A DNA stretch of 45,360 nucleotides from Desulfobacteraceae bacterium (GCA_003599575.1 QZKV01000002.1:1-45360); one strand, 5' to 3'; numbered from the stretch's first letter, positions 1 to 8,879 are shown. Translations and numbers: made by a program. The notes: generated by a model not told the origin, from the sequence alone.

Positions 1-1208
1 AAGGCTGGAACGTGGACGGCTTCATCGCCGACGAGCAGTTCCCGATGGCGCTCTATCGCGAAGGGATGCAGCGCACCCGTGGCCGCGGCTTTTTCTGGAG
101 CGTGCAGACTCCGCTCTTTGACGAACAGGCCCAGCTCTACATTGACGAGATGGAAGCCCAGAAGCCTCACCAGCACGTGATGATGAGCTTCCACAAGGAA
201 AGCGCCTGCAAGGAGCACGGCATCCGGGGCTTCCGCACGCACGCGGCGGTGATGGAAGATATCCGCAAGTGCGACCCGGATGAATTCGCTGCCCGCGTAG
301 AAGGCAAACCGATGCACCGGTCAGGCAAGCTCTTCAAGCAGTTCCGCTACACCGTGAACGTGCTGCCGGACAGCGAAGTAATCGAGCTGGTGCGCAAGTG
401 GGGAGCCACCTTCTACGCCGGCTGTGACCCGCACGAATCCCGACCCGACATGATCGCGTGGTGCGCGGTGCTGGGCGACCCGCAGCAACGGATTATCTGG
501 GTGGACGAATGGCCGGAGTGGGATCCGGGGCTTGATGCCGAGCCAGTGCTGGTGGAAAACCGCTACCTGGAATTCTACCTGAAGCCGCGCATGATCCCCT
601 TCCACAAGATTTCGGGGATCGCCATTGACCCCTACCAGTTCTGCGAAGTGGTCAAGGCCAAGGAAGTGGAGATCATCGCCCGGTTTGCCGGGAAGGTGAC
701 AGACGGAGTGGGCCAGTTCAAGGCCGTGGGCGTGAAGGTGCACCGGCGCTTCATTGACCCGCGTGCCGGATCACGAAAGCCCAAAGGATCGCGGGATACC
801 GTAAAGGATATGTTCGCCCGGGCGGGGATCTATTTCGAGAAGGGCAAGGCCGAAGTGGACCTGAAAGAGGCGCACGATGAGATGCGCCTGATGCTGGCCG
901 GGAAGATGGACGAGGATGGTGGGTACATCGAAGCGCCGCGCATGTACTACAGCACCCGGTGCGTGAACCTGATCCACCACACGGCGAACCTGGCGTTCAA
1001 GGCGGAGGTAAAGAAGGGCGGCTGGACGGGGCAGGCGGGGGACAAGCTTTCTGAGACATACAAAGACGGCGTGGACTTGCAGCGGTACGTGATCCGACGC
1101 AAGCCAACCTACGTGCCTACGAAAGAAGTTCGGGAAGAGCGAGAGGAATTAAAGCGGCAGCAATTGCGCGGGCCGAAGCGTAGAGATGGAATTTTGAGCG
1201 GGCTGTAA
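1..1208 (+). CDS. Terminase large subunit, C-terminal part (cut by window edge)
   Basis: This is the DNA-packaging motor of the phage: an ATPase that translocates DNA into the prohead and a nuclease that cuts it. The reading frame is open from base 3, ahead of the first possible GTG at 12, so the N-terminal ATPase half lies outside the window. The visible protein begins at a Walker B-like stretch (DGFIADEQ, bases 15-38). It continues into an RNase H-like nuclease domain with GCDPHESRPD near base 420 and a later acidic and Cys-containing segment near bases 900-990. The C-terminus is basic, as is common for these proteins. A portal gene lies downstream, as expected, but one reversed AT-rich gene separates them. 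The identification rests on motif layout and position next to the portal, not on a database match. Confidence 0.8.
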   Translation, partial: GWNVDGFIADEQFPMALYREGMQRTRGRGFFWSVQTPLFDEQAQLYIDEMEAQKPHQHVMMSFHKESACKEHGIRGFRTHAAVMEDIRKCDPDEFAARVEGKPMHRSGKLFKQFRYTVNVLPDSEVIELVRKWGATFYAGCDPHESRPDMIAWCAVLGDPQQRIIWVDEWPEWDPGLDAEPVLVENRYLEFYLKPRMIPFHKISGIAIDPYQFCEVVKAKEVEIIARFAGKVTDGVGQFKAVGVKVHRRFIDPRAGSRKPKGSRDTVKDMFARAGIYFEKGKAEVDLKEAHDEMRLMLAGKMDEDGGYIEAPRMYYSTRCVNLIHHTANLAFKAEVKKGGWTGQAGDKLSETYKDGVDLQRYVIRRKPTYVPTKEVREEREELKRQQLRGPKRRDGILSGL

Positions 1209-1210
1209 GT

Positions 1211-1849
1211 TCAATTAAATGGCAGAATACACCCATAGATCTCAACAGATTCTGGGTCCGAGCTACCAGACATTTGCATTACCAAGCATAATTTACCCCC
1301 GTTGAAACATCCAACAACGAAGAAATGAAGATTAGTAGTATAGTCTGAAAATTTTCCTATACGGTCTTTTGCCGTTTTAACTGCATCCGTCATTTGTCTA
1401 CTTATTCTATTCATATCATTATCTGAATAATTGTTGTCGTACTTGAAAACACTAAAAAGACAGGAGCATTCAAAATTATTTAGTGGATCTAATAATTTAA
1501 GCAAATTATAACACACCCTTTCAGTGGGCCATCCACTTCCTGAAAAACAAAATTCGATAGCTGCCTTTGGTTGCAAATCGTCAGTACCTACTGCGATATC
1601 GATAAACCCCGGTGACCCATTATCAGCAAGATAATATTTATTATCATTTTTGCGATATTTACTTGATGTTGGCAGCTCTGGTAGAAGTATTGGTCCTAAC
1701 AATCCTTCGCGAGTTAGGTCGAGACAACATATTCCTCCAGCTATCAACTTCTGTACGAAATCATGATGTAGGTACCTTTCATTGCGGACTGCGCTGATAT
1801 TAATTTCATCAGCCATTTGGTAAAGAATTTGAATGATTTTGTTTTCCAT
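1211..1849 (-). CDS. AT-rich hypothetical protein inserted between terminase and portal
   Basis: I do not recognise this protein of 212 residues. It is transcribed against the late operon and is much richer in A and T than the flanking terminase and portal genes, which suggests later acquisition (a moron). I chose the ATG at 1849 over the one at 1873 because a Shine-Dalgarno-like GGGAAAGAGG lies just before it. The protein is predicted soluble. One stretch resembles the core strand pattern of PD-(D/E)XK nucleases (GFIDIAV, then AAIEFCF about 16 residues later), but the usual Lys is Cys, so I give that little weight. It has no operon partner. A role in lysogenic conversion or defence is possible but unsupported. 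Confidence 0.6.
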   Translation of the reverse strand: MENKIIQILYQMADEINISAVRNERYLHHDFVQKLIAGGICCLDLTREGLLGPILLPELPTSSKYRKNDNKYYLADNGSPGFIDIAVGTDDLQPKAAIEFCFSGSGWPTERVCYNLLKLLDPLNNFECSCLFSVFKYDNNYSDNDMNRISRQMTDAVKTAKDRIGKFSDYTTNLHFFVVGCFNGGKLCLVMQMSGSSDPESVEIYGCILPFN

Positions 1850-1892
1850 CGCCTCTTTCCCAAGTTTTACCAAGCTATGTCAGATAATCTAC

Positions 1893-1916
1893 GCTGGAAA
1901 AGGCGCTTTTCCCAGC
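1893..1916. repeat. Inverted repeat in the gap before the portal gene
   Basis: The arms GCTGGAAAAG and CTTTTCCCAGC pair with one unpaired C, giving a compact hairpin about 20 bases before the portal start and upstream of the reversed gene. It could be a transcript hairpin or a protein-binding site. There is no T-run on either side, so I do not call it a terminator. Confidence 0.45.
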
Positions 1917-1936
1917 AATAAAATCAGTAAGAGAGC

Positions 1937-3805
1937 ATGGCAAAACCGATCAAATGGGCAGATGTCTTCATCCTGGACCAAGGCAGCCCCAAGAGGGCGG
2001 CCTGGATCAAGGAAGCTCGCAAGGCCCGCGCCTTCATGGACCTGAACTTCGAGCCGCTGCGGGAGTACGGCCTGGAAGAAGACGAAGAGACCCTGCCCAT
2101 CGTCAAGCGGTCATCCATCCCTCGCGTGGTGCGGTCGCTGTACGGCCGGTTGTACGCCAACCCCATGAAGCCGTCCGTAGGCGCGTACGAGGGGCGCAAG
2201 GCGGAAGAGGCCGTGACCATGATCTCGGATGCGGTGTTCCGCTACGAGATGGCGCAGAAGCGCGGCCCCAAGCGGCGCAAGCTGATCGCCGAGATCAAGC
2301 GGGCTACGATGGATGCGCTGGTGACCGGCTTCGGTGTGACCGATCACCGCGTGGATGAGACCTTGCGCCGACCCACCTTTCCCAAGGGCATTCCCTATCA
2401 CGAGCGGCTGGACCCCTTCGACGTGATCTTTGACAGGCGAGCAGGGCGCAACGAAGACAAGCGCCACCTGCACATCGTGCGCTGCTATACCAAAGACGAA
2501 TTCGAAGAAATCTTCAAGACCCAGGCGTCCAATGCTGTCTTTACTCAGGTGGTGAACGAGAGCATTGACCCGGAGATGGTGGACCCGAACCTGGTGTGGG
2601 TGGTCGAGACCCAGTACCGTAAGACCGAACTGGACGTGATGTACATTCTGCCCAGGGAAGCACAGGCCGAGATCGGGCTGCCGCTGCCGCCGATGGATGA
2701 AAACCCCAAAGCCGGGTTGGTCAGCAAGACGACGCTGGTGAGCCACCTCGAAGCGTTGAAGACCTATGCGCCGCAGCAGTACGGCTACCTGGACCTGCGG
2801 AAGTTCACGAAGGGGATGGAGAAGTACGAGACGCTGCGCTGGGGGACTTACTCTTTCATGCATGCGGGGGTGGAAAAACCGCTGACGGAAGAAGAGTACG
2901 TGGGGGATGACTTCACCGTCGAAGTGCTGGGGTTCTTCCCGATTTCCAACAGCTCCTATTTCAACGGTGTGCCCTTCTTCCTGGCCGATGCGCAGAACCT
3001 GGAGATCATCGGCGAGACGGTGCAGGCGCGGTTCCTGATGCGGGCGGACAACCCCGGCATGTACACCAAGGTGCCGTTGGAAGAGCACGTCAAGGAGCGC
3101 ATCCGCAAGAACAAGATCGGCGACATCGTGGACCTGGAGTTGCAAGGGGAAGACGCGCCCATCAAGGACCTGATCATGTTCCGGGACCTGTCGCCCATCC
3201 TGCCGTACCTGGGGCAGTTCTTACAGTCGGTTCATTACAGTATTGACGAGGAGTTCGGCACGACCAAGGAGCAGTCCGGGCAGGTGCCTTTTGCGGGGGC
3301 TTCGGGGCGGCTGATTGACCGGCTGCTGGTGGCGGGGACGTTCATGTTCACACTGTTCGTGGACGTGATGAACGAGTACCTGCCGGGGGTCTTCGACCGG
3401 GTATTGAGGTTGGGGGCTTATGCGCTGCCAACGCGGGCGCTGCTGACCATCGCCGGGGAGAATGACGAGCAGCGCCGGAAGATGATCCTGGATGGGTCGT
3501 ACGTGCAGCGCTTGGATGTGCTGAACGCCGATGTGCAACTCGATATGACCAGCGACCAGGACCGCGCGCTGCAGAAAGAATTCGTGGTGACGCTGGCCAA
3601 GGCGGGCTTGTGCGCGCCCATCACGGCGGCACGGTTGCTGAACTTCGAGGAACCGGAGCGGTTTGCGCGGGAGGTGGAGCAGTATCAGCGTCAGCAGAGT
3701 GAGGCGCTGGGCCTGGGCAAGACCATCATCGAGAACCCGGCGCTGAAGGCTTCGGTGATGCTGCTGATGAAGAGGTATCAGGAGATGACGGCGGCGGCAG
3801 CGTAA
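1937..3805 (+). CDS. Portal protein
   Basis: The dodecameric portal forms the vertex through which DNA enters and leaves the capsid. This 622-residue protein is the first complete late gene after the terminase. Its size and position fit a podovirus-type portal: it is mostly helical, with a long acidic-basic N-terminal region and a C-terminal crown rich in Gln, Ala and Glu (residues about 560-622). It contains no recognisable enzymatic motif, as expected. Base composition and codon use match the terminase and capsid genes and contrast with the AT-rich genes on both sides. The ATG at 1937 follows AAGAGAG, an acceptable ribosome binding site. The call depends on gene order and overall character. 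Confidence 0.7.
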   Translation: MAKPIKWADVFILDQGSPKRAAWIKEARKARAFMDLNFEPLREYGLEEDEETLPIVKRSSIPRVVRSLYGRLYANPMKPSVGAYEGRKAEEAVTMISDAVFRYEMAQKRGPKRRKLIAEIKRATMDALVTGFGVTDHRVDETLRRPTFPKGIPYHERLDPFDVIFDRRAGRNEDKRHLHIVRCYTKDEFEEIFKTQASNAVFTQVVNESIDPEMVDPNLVWVVETQYRKTELDVMYILPREAQAEIGLPLPPMDENPKAGLVSKTTLVSHLEALKTYAPQQYGYLDLRKFTKGMEKYETLRWGTYSFMHAGVEKPLTEEEYVGDDFTVEVLGFFPISNSSYFNGVPFFLADAQNLEIIGETVQARFLMRADNPGMYTKVPLEEHVKERIRKNKIGDIVDLELQGEDAPIKDLIMFRDLSPILPYLGQFLQSVHYSIDEEFGTTKEQSGQVPFAGASGRLIDRLLVAGTFMFTLFVDVMNEYLPGVFDRVLRLGAYALPTRALLTIAGENDEQRRKMILDGSYVQRLDVLNADVQLDMTSDQDRALQKEFVVTLAKAGLCAPITAARLLNFEEPERFAREVEQYQRQQSEALGLGKTIIENPALKASVMLLMKRYQEMTAAAA

Positions 3806-3844
3806 AGTGTGTTCCATACTTGGTTTTATACAAGCTTTGGGTGT

Positions 3845-4246
3845 CTACTTCCAAAGCAACCATTCTGCGAAAACAACTGCGAGAAAGCAGATTATCCATA
3901 AAATTACAGGACCAGTGGCACCTTTGAACACGGCCCATTTTGATTCAATAACGATAGGCCCGTGAATCCCGCGGAATAATTGAACCACACAGAAAGCACA
4001 AATCACTGCGATGGGAACACCAAACGAGATTAGAAACTGATTAGTAATTATAGTAAACCATGTACCTTGCTTAGTACCAATCCATATTACTGAAGAGTAT
4101 AGATAAACAAGCAGTAGTATTACGAAAGCAACTGCAAGGAGGCTAATGCAGAGTGCAAATGAACGTATTAGTTTCACCCAACGAGACATTTCACGCTCGT
4201 CAAGGGATGTCATCGCGACATTCTCAGATACAGGCTCAGCTGACAA
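3845..4246 (-). CDS. Small multi-pass membrane protein, last gene of reversed cassette
   Basis: I do not recognise this 133-residue protein. It has about three hydrophobic segments likely to span the membrane, roughly residues 28-52, 66-90 and 112-131, and ends in WLLWK. The start is probably the TTG at 4246, because AGAGGTG lies about six bases ahead of it. The internal ATG at 4213 has no such site. It is the third gene of an AT-rich cassette read against the late operon, about 50 bases after the FAD oxidoreductase gene. With two of its three products in the membrane, the cassette may act at the host envelope, for example in superinfection exclusion. That is inference from context only. Confidence 0.6.
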   Translation of the reverse strand: MSAEPVSENVAMTSLDEREMSRWVKLIRSFALCISLLAVAFVILLLVYLYSSVIWIGTKQGTWFTIITNQFLISFGVPIAVICAFCVVQLFRGIHGPIVIESKWAVFKGATGPVILWIICFLAVVFAEWLLWK

Positions 4247-4296
4247 GTATCACCTCTATGGTTATAATGTATTTACGCCCATTTCATAATTAACCT

Positions 4297-5340
4297 TTAT
4301 TTGAGCAACCGATTTACAATCGGGTATATTATTCTTTTCCAGGGCACAGGAGCATAAAGCTGATTCGCTCTCTGTACTGAATCATCAGAGTTGGCCATAC
4401 TTGAGATAACAAATTTAAATCCCCTTGCTTTAATAACATCATAAATAAATCTATTAACAATCGAGGTTCTGCAGTACGGGACAATCTCTTTTTTCACTAA
4501 ATCCCAATAATTTTTGTTTTCAATGATAGATTTTGCTGCCAAATAGCCTGAGTGGAAAGCCATTCGTAACCCAAAACCCCACATCGCATCCTGGAAACCG
4601 GCGGATTCACCTGTTCTTGGAATGCCAGAGTGCAAATCCTTGAATCGTGCTCCACAACCTCCAAATTTTATCGAATTTTTTATATCGAAATTGATTATTT
4701 TGCTGAATCTTTCAATTGCTATAGGTACAAATTTGTTTATTTCATGATTAGTATGTTTGGAAACAACGGCTATCGTTCCATGTCCATTCAATCCAAGCAA
4801 ATATGCATATCCACCAGGTGCGACTTTGTCATCGAAAATTCCTAACGCAATTTTTTCAAGATTTGTATCAAAATTTATGCCAGTAGCAATTAAAAAAGGT
4901 TTCTCATATCCTGTTGCAATGATATTAGGATTTATTTCGCCTATGTCCGAATTAAAGTGAAACTGCACGCCCAAGTTTATTGCTTTATTATACAAATATG
5001 AATCAATTGTATTTTCCATAGAACCTCGCCTAATCAAATAAAATCCTACTTTATCAGAATGCATATTGTATTTATTTAGCTTGTAATCATAATGAACACA
5101 TTCTTTGAAAGGCTCATGATAGAAGGCGGTATCGATATTTATTTGCTTTAAAAAGACCAATGCGTCCTGCGGAGAGGTCCAGTTTTCTAAGCCTTGGAAA
5201 TCTCCTCGCGCCTGAGATCCGATAGTAGAGCGCCTATCGAAGACTTCCACCTTAAAATTATTTAAGGCCAAGTTTATTGCTGCGGTCATTCCTGAGATGC
5301 CCGCCCCAGCTATTGAAATGGATCTATTTTTACCCGGCAT
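4297..5340 (-). CDS. FAD-dependent oxidoreductase (geranylgeranyl-reductase-like)
   Basis: The N-terminus has the dinucleotide-binding fold of FAD monooxygenases and reductases: GAGISGMTAA around residues 11-20, followed by an acidic-basic end of strand 2 (VEVFDRRS). A segment near the C-terminal third (GESAGFQDAMWGFGLRMA) resembles the second FAD contact of the geranylgeranyl-reductase group. I chose the ATG at 5340 because GAGGTGAAA precedes it; the upstream ATG at 5361 lies inside the previous gene. It starts 7 bases after the preceding membrane-protein gene ends, so the two are one operon. The substrate is unknown. The gene is unusually AT-rich for this window, pointing to transfer. A second, different FAD oxidoreductase lies in the cargo operon at 29368. 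Confidence 0.7.
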   Translation of the reverse strand: MPGKNRSISIAGAGISGMTAAINLALNNFKVEVFDRRSTIGSQARGDFQGLENWTSPQDALVFLKQINIDTAFYHEPFKECVHYDYKLNKYNMHSDKVGFYLIRRGSMENTIDSYLYNKAINLGVQFHFNSDIGEINPNIIATGYEKPFLIATGINFDTNLEKIALGIFDDKVAPGGYAYLLGLNGHGTIAVVSKHTNHEINKFVPIAIERFSKIINFDIKNSIKFGGCGARFKDLHSGIPRTGESAGFQDAMWGFGLRMAFHSGYLAAKSIIENKNYWDLVKKEIVPYCRTSIVNRFIYDVIKARGFKFVISSMANSDDSVQRANQLYAPVPWKRIIYPIVNRLLK

Positions 5341-5347
5341 TTTCACC

Positions 5348-6424
5348 TCATTTTGCCACATTTAGAAGACTCTTAAAGAATTCAGTTATTTGTATCCATG
5401 ATTGAGCCAATATCGTCGGCAGTAAACTACTTAGTAGAGCCAATAAAATACTGATCGAAGGAAACCTGAAGGACCATTCAGAAATTGATAAAATCTCATT
5501 TCGCATATCGAGAAACTCTTTGACCTTTATCTGGATTCCATCTACATTTGGGTCATGAAGACTAATGCCGTTTACTTTGTCTTCGAGAGCGTCTGATATA
5601 TTTTTGAGAATTACCTCTTTTTCTTGTACAAGAATTCTGTGAATCGGCATTTGTGTGATAAAGAAATAGTAAATAGCCAAGGCCGTGAAGACAAGAGCCA
5701 TTATATTTACACCTATATGGTTTCTAATTGGACTAACCTTAACACCCACAATGCATGTCAAGGAGGCTAAGATAATAATAATTGAAAATCCAATATACTC
5801 CATTCCCACACGGCGAAGTCCCGCCATACGGTTTCTAAAAAGGCTTAATCGTAACTTTTTATTTTTTAAATTATTCGGAATAAGCATGGTACGGATGACG
5901 ACGTTAATTCCAGCGCCACCTATAAAAGCTGCTAATGCCCAGAGAAACATAAAGTAATATCTGCTAAAATTATTAGAGTACCAACCTGTAAATCCCTTCG
6001 ATTCAAAATAAACTAAAGCGAAGAGCGCGGGACATGTTATAGTACCCCAGATAATTAATTGCTTTGATGAGTAAATCTTCTTGAGCAGGGTTTCAAGCCA
6101 TCGATCCGTTTCACTTGGTTTTTCGCTTATTTCACAAATCACTGCAAGTAACTCTTCAAATTTTTTAGCGCTCCATACAATCGCAATTGCAATGTGAGTA
6201 AGCCCAAATATGACCGCCATTGGCAAATAAATCCTATAGGAAACGTTGTCTGCTGGATTAGCTGTAAATAGAAATACCAAGAACAGCGTTCCCCCAAGAA
6301 AAACCCATGACGCAAAATATGGAAGGAAGGGCTTTGTACCAGAAAATTTTGTGAAAAAATTTGAGAGATGGAACCTGCAAGAGTTCTCCTGATCCACCAA
6401 ACTCTCAATTCTTAGGCTCTCCAT
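5348..6424 (-). CDS. Multi-pass membrane protein, first gene of reversed cassette
   Basis: I do not recognise this 358-residue protein. It shows about six hydrophobic stretches: near residues 36-54, 68-86, 122-140, 155-178, 210-232 and 240-258, with another close to the C-terminus. A helical, charged region at about 265-315 may be cytoplasmic. GGAGGAG sits just before the ATG at 6424, and a good sigma70-like promoter lies 40-70 bases upstream. It is therefore expressed independently of the late phage genes, as expected for a gene active in the lysogen. The following FAD gene is tightly coupled. The pair resembles a membrane protein with a redox partner, but the function is unknown. Confidence 0.6.
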   Translation of the reverse strand: MESLRIESLVDQENSCRFHLSNFFTKFSGTKPFLPYFASWVFLGGTLFLVFLFTANPADNVSYRIYLPMAVIFGLTHIAIAIVWSAKKFEELLAVICEISEKPSETDRWLETLLKKIYSSKQLIIWGTITCPALFALVYFESKGFTGWYSNNFSRYYFMFLWALAAFIGGAGINVVIRTMLIPNNLKNKKLRLSLFRNRMAGLRRVGMEYIGFSIIIILASLTCIVGVKVSPIRNHIGVNIMALVFTALAIYYFFITQMPIHRILVQEKEVILKNISDALEDKVNGISLHDPNVDGIQIKVKEFLDMRNEILSISEWSFRFPSISILLALLSSLLPTILAQSWIQITEFFKSLLNVAK

Positions 6425-6464
6425 GAACTCCTCCGTGGGTTAAGAGCGATATGCACAACAAAGA

Positions 6465-6493
6465 AATATAGAAGAAATTCTCGTTCCAGTCAA
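6465..6493 (-). promoter_or_regulatory. Sigma70-like promoter of the reversed cassette
   Basis: On the minus strand the sequence reads TTGACT, a 17-base spacer, then TATATT, close to the sigma70 consensus at optimal spacing. It points at the 6424 gene, leaving a leader of about 35 bases that contains a GGAGGAG ribosome binding site. It should allow transcription of the three-gene cassette in the lysogen. Confidence 0.75.
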
Positions 6494-6537
6494 GTAGTTT
6501 TAACCCTTATTCTTAACAAAAAGTAATCAGCAAAATC

Positions 6538-6591
6538 GGGCACTTAGCCAGGACGGGTTCGCCCGATCCCGTTCTGGCGGTGCCCTTTTTT
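6538..6591 (+). terminator. Strong rho-independent terminator before the scaffold gene
   Basis: A long two-part hairpin has an outer stem GGGCAC / GTGCCC and an inner stem GCCAGGACGGG / CCCGTTCTGGC, and is followed directly by six T residues on the plus strand. Plus-strand transcripts arriving from the portal side would end here. The scaffold and capsid genes then need either their own promoter or antitermination. Confidence 0.8.
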
Positions 6592-6620
6592 ACTCTAAAG
6601 ACAATAATAAACAAACACAT

Positions 6621-6647
6621 GGATTCCCGCTTTCGCGGGAATGACAG
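6621..6647. repeat. Dispersed palindromic repeat, copy 1
   Basis: GGATTCCCGCTTTCGCGGGA plus ATGACAG contains the inverted repeat ATTCCCGC / GCGGGAAT with a 4-base loop. It is identical over 27 bases to 8956-8982. Its right edge runs into the GGGGGGAGAA ribosome binding site of the scaffold gene. Such elements are common chromosomal repeats in many bacteria, and translate as FPRKRES or IPAFAGMT. Confidence 0.85.
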
Positions 6648-6656
6648 GGGGGAGAA

Positions 6657-7544
6657 ATGGAAAACCAACCAGGGAAGACGCCTGATCCCGGCCGGGGGGC
6701 CGGGGAGCAGGTCATCGAGATTGATGGGCAAAAGCTGACTCCGGCGCAGATCAAGGAAGCGCTGAAATCTCACGCCAGCGCCAGCACGACCAAGGCCGAG
6801 CACGACCGGCGCGCCTCCGAGATCAAGGCTCAGGAAGCACGCCTGGCACGCATGCAGGCGCTGGAAGAGGCCGGGGTCAACGTGGACGCCATCCTTCAGT
6901 CTACCGCCAAGAAGGAACCGCCCCGGCCCAAGCGCTACCTGCCCGACCCCAACGACTATGAGAAGCTGGGGCCGGAAGGGGAAGCCAAGTTCTTCAGCGA
7001 CTATAATGAGACGCTGGAGGGGCATATCCGCCGCCAGGACGAGACCATCGAAACGCTGAAGGCGGAGCTGGCCCAGGTCAAGGGCACCTCCACCACCATC
7101 GCCAACGTGGTCGCCAAGAAGGAGTTCATGACCAAGCACAAGCTGTCCGATGACCAGTTCCGGCAGGTGGCGGAGTACGGGGCCAAGAAGGGGATCGGCG
7201 TGATCAACGTCGGCACCGAGCGCAACCCGGTGCTGGTGATTGACCCGGACGGGCTGGAAGACGCCTTCGTGCTGATGACCGGCAGGCAGGCGCGGGAGTC
7301 GGTGGGCCGGGGGGACACCGATGCTTACAGCCGCGCTTTGGCGGACCTGCTGGGAACGTCCGACATCCCGAATATCGCTCGCAGCAAGATCCCGCGCAGC
7401 CTGGGGTCGGGCGGCGGAGGCGAAGACGATGACCTGGTCGAGATGGCGATGGACCCGGTGCGGTCGTCCCGCATGACCAAAGAGCAGAAGCTGGCTTTTA
7501 ACAAAAGCGCGGCCATGCGGGGCCTGCCGCCCTTGCTGGTGTAA
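6657..7544 (+). CDS. Capsid scaffolding-like protein
   Basis: This 295-residue protein lies directly before the major capsid gene, the usual place for a scaffold. It is rich in Glu, Lys and Ala and is predicted largely helical: a coiled-coil-like stretch at about residues 45-75 (AEHDRRASEIKAQEARLARM) and another at 113-140. A Gly and acid-rich linker lies near 252-260 (GSGGGGEDDD) and a short basic-hydrophobic C-terminal tail follows, as in scaffolds that bind capsid through their C-terminus. The ATG at 6657 follows GGGGGGAGAA, which overlaps the end of a dispersed repeat. No enzymatic motif is visible. A minor head protein is the alternative. Confidence 0.6.
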   Translation: MENQPGKTPDPGRGAGEQVIEIDGQKLTPAQIKEALKSHASASTTKAEHDRRASEIKAQEARLARMQALEEAGVNVDAILQSTAKKEPPRPKRYLPDPNDYEKLGPEGEAKFFSDYNETLEGHIRRQDETIETLKAELAQVKGTSTTIANVVAKKEFMTKHKLSDDQFRQVAEYGAKKGIGVINVGTERNPVLVIDPDGLEDAFVLMTGRQARESVGRGDTDAYSRALADLLGTSDIPNIARSKIPRSLGSGGGGEDDDLVEMAMDPVRSSRMTKEQKLAFNKSAAMRGLPPLLV

Positions 7545-7554
7545 ACATAAAATC

Positions 7555-7631
7555 CACCGCAGAGACACAGAGAGCGCAGAGAACAGAAAAACAATTATAA
7601 AATAATCTGCGTACTCTGCGACTCTGCGGTG
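7555..7631. repeat. Imperfect inverted repeat of the CCGCAGAG type
   Basis: The arms 7555-7580 and 7606-7631 match at 22 of 26 positions in inverted orientation, built from CACCGCAGAG and CGCAGA units around an AT-rich centre. It fills the gap between scaffold and capsid genes. This sequence type is a widespread chromosomal dispersed repeat rather than a phage signal. As RNA it would fold into a long stem. Confidence 0.8.
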
Positions 7632-7649
7632 AAAAAATTGGGGGGAAGA

Positions 7650-8852
7650 ATGGCAGACATCTATGGCACTTTAGATGCGGACCAGATGGCAGCGGTGCTG
7701 TCTGGACCGATCACGGAAAACCAGGCGATGATCTATGCGAACAACGTCTGGCACACTTCCGAATTCCGGCAGCCGCTGGGACCCTTCCAGGGGTCGGGGG
7801 ACAACGGCGCACTGATTGAAATCATCAACGACTTGCAGGAACAGGGGGGCAAGACCTACCGGCATTCCTTCGTACACCCGCTCCAGGGGGGCGTGTACAA
7901 GATGGATTACATCCTGCACGGCACCGAAGAGAGGCTGCTGAACGCCTACATGGACGTGGGTCTGGTGGCTTGGCGCAAGGCACTGATCACCTCCAAGTTG
8001 CAGCAGCAGCTTCCCAAGTGGCAGTTGTGGCCGGCCATGCTCTCCGAGCTGGCCAACTTCCAGGCCAAGATGAAGGCCACGCACATCCTGGAATGCCTGC
8101 TGTCGGAGAACTGGAATGCGGTCAGCGGTCCGGAACTGACCGGGCCTCCGGTGCAGAACGATACGGTGCTGCATACGGGGGTATACTGCTCCAACCAGGT
8201 CATAGCGGGCAACAACGCTACCGTGAATGGGCTGTCGGAAGACGACGTGTTCACGCCCGAGCTGATCGGTATCGCCAAGGAGGTCGCCTATAGCGGCTAC
8301 CGGCGCGACGGGCAGAAGACCTTCCGCTTCAAGAAGCCGGTGGTGGCCGGGCAGACCTACGACGGCGTCTGCTTCCACCACCCCTTCCAGAAGCACGACC
8401 TGCGCTGGCACGACCCCACCCGCTTCGAGCAGTGGCTGCTGCACGGCCTGCCGCCCGGCCTGCAGAACCCCATCTGGGCGGGCATCGGCTCGATGTACGT
8501 GATTGACAACGTGCTCATGGTCGAGCTGGAGGGCGAACTGGCGGACCTGCTGCTGTTCGACGCCAATCACGTCATGCTGGACGAGAACGGCAACGAGATG
8601 GCCTCCACGGTCAAGGGGGCACGGGCCATCTTCTGCGGAGCGCGCGCCGCTATCCGCGCCACCGGCATCGAGAAGATCCTGGACATCGAGAAGTACGACG
8701 GGTCCTGGTTCGGGCGGATGATCACCGGGGCGATGGAAGGGGTGGCCAAGACCCAGATCTCGCACCCGGCCAACTCGGAAATGCGCGACATGGGCGTGGT
8801 GCAGATCTACACCGCCGCCTCTCACCACAACATCGTGAACCCGATCCAATAA
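7650..8852 (+). CDS. Major capsid protein, probably DUF4043/N4 gp56-like
   Basis: This is the shell-forming protein, 400 residues. Supporting features are its place after a scaffold-like gene, its length, and the C-terminal half. That half has the pattern seen in N4 gp56/DUF4043 capsids: a segment ending HHPFQKHDLRW (residues about 244-254 from the chosen start), then a Gly-rich stretch introducing IGSMYVIDNVLMVE, and a late segment with GARAIFCGARAA. The chosen start is the ATG at 7650, preceded by GGGGGGAAGA; an in-frame ATG at 7629 lies inside the repeat and has no ribosome binding site. Family membership is by eye. Confidence 0.75.
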   Translation: MADIYGTLDADQMAAVLSGPITENQAMIYANNVWHTSEFRQPLGPFQGSGDNGALIEIINDLQEQGGKTYRHSFVHPLQGGVYKMDYILHGTEERLLNAYMDVGLVAWRKALITSKLQQQLPKWQLWPAMLSELANFQAKMKATHILECLLSENWNAVSGPELTGPPVQNDTVLHTGVYCSNQVIAGNNATVNGLSEDDVFTPELIGIAKEVAYSGYRRDGQKTFRFKKPVVAGQTYDGVCFHHPFQKHDLRWHDPTRFEQWLLHGLPPGLQNPIWAGIGSMYVIDNVLMVELEGELADLLLFDANHVMLDENGNEMASTVKGARAIFCGARAAIRATGIEKILDIEKYDGSWFGRMITGAMEGVAKTQISHPANSEMRDMGVVQIYTAASHHNIVNPIQ

Positions 8853-8879
8853 TGGCTACTGGTTGTTGGCAAAATTTCT

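Noticed and set aside
2111..3145. Minus-strand open frame of 344 codons opposite the portal
   Set aside because: Shadow of the portal gene. Its translation is rich in His, Val and Leu without motifs.
6513..7568. Minus-strand frame containing FPRKRES
   Set aside because: The motif is the translation of the ATTCCCGC dispersed repeat, a common artefact. The plus-strand scaffold gene is better supported.
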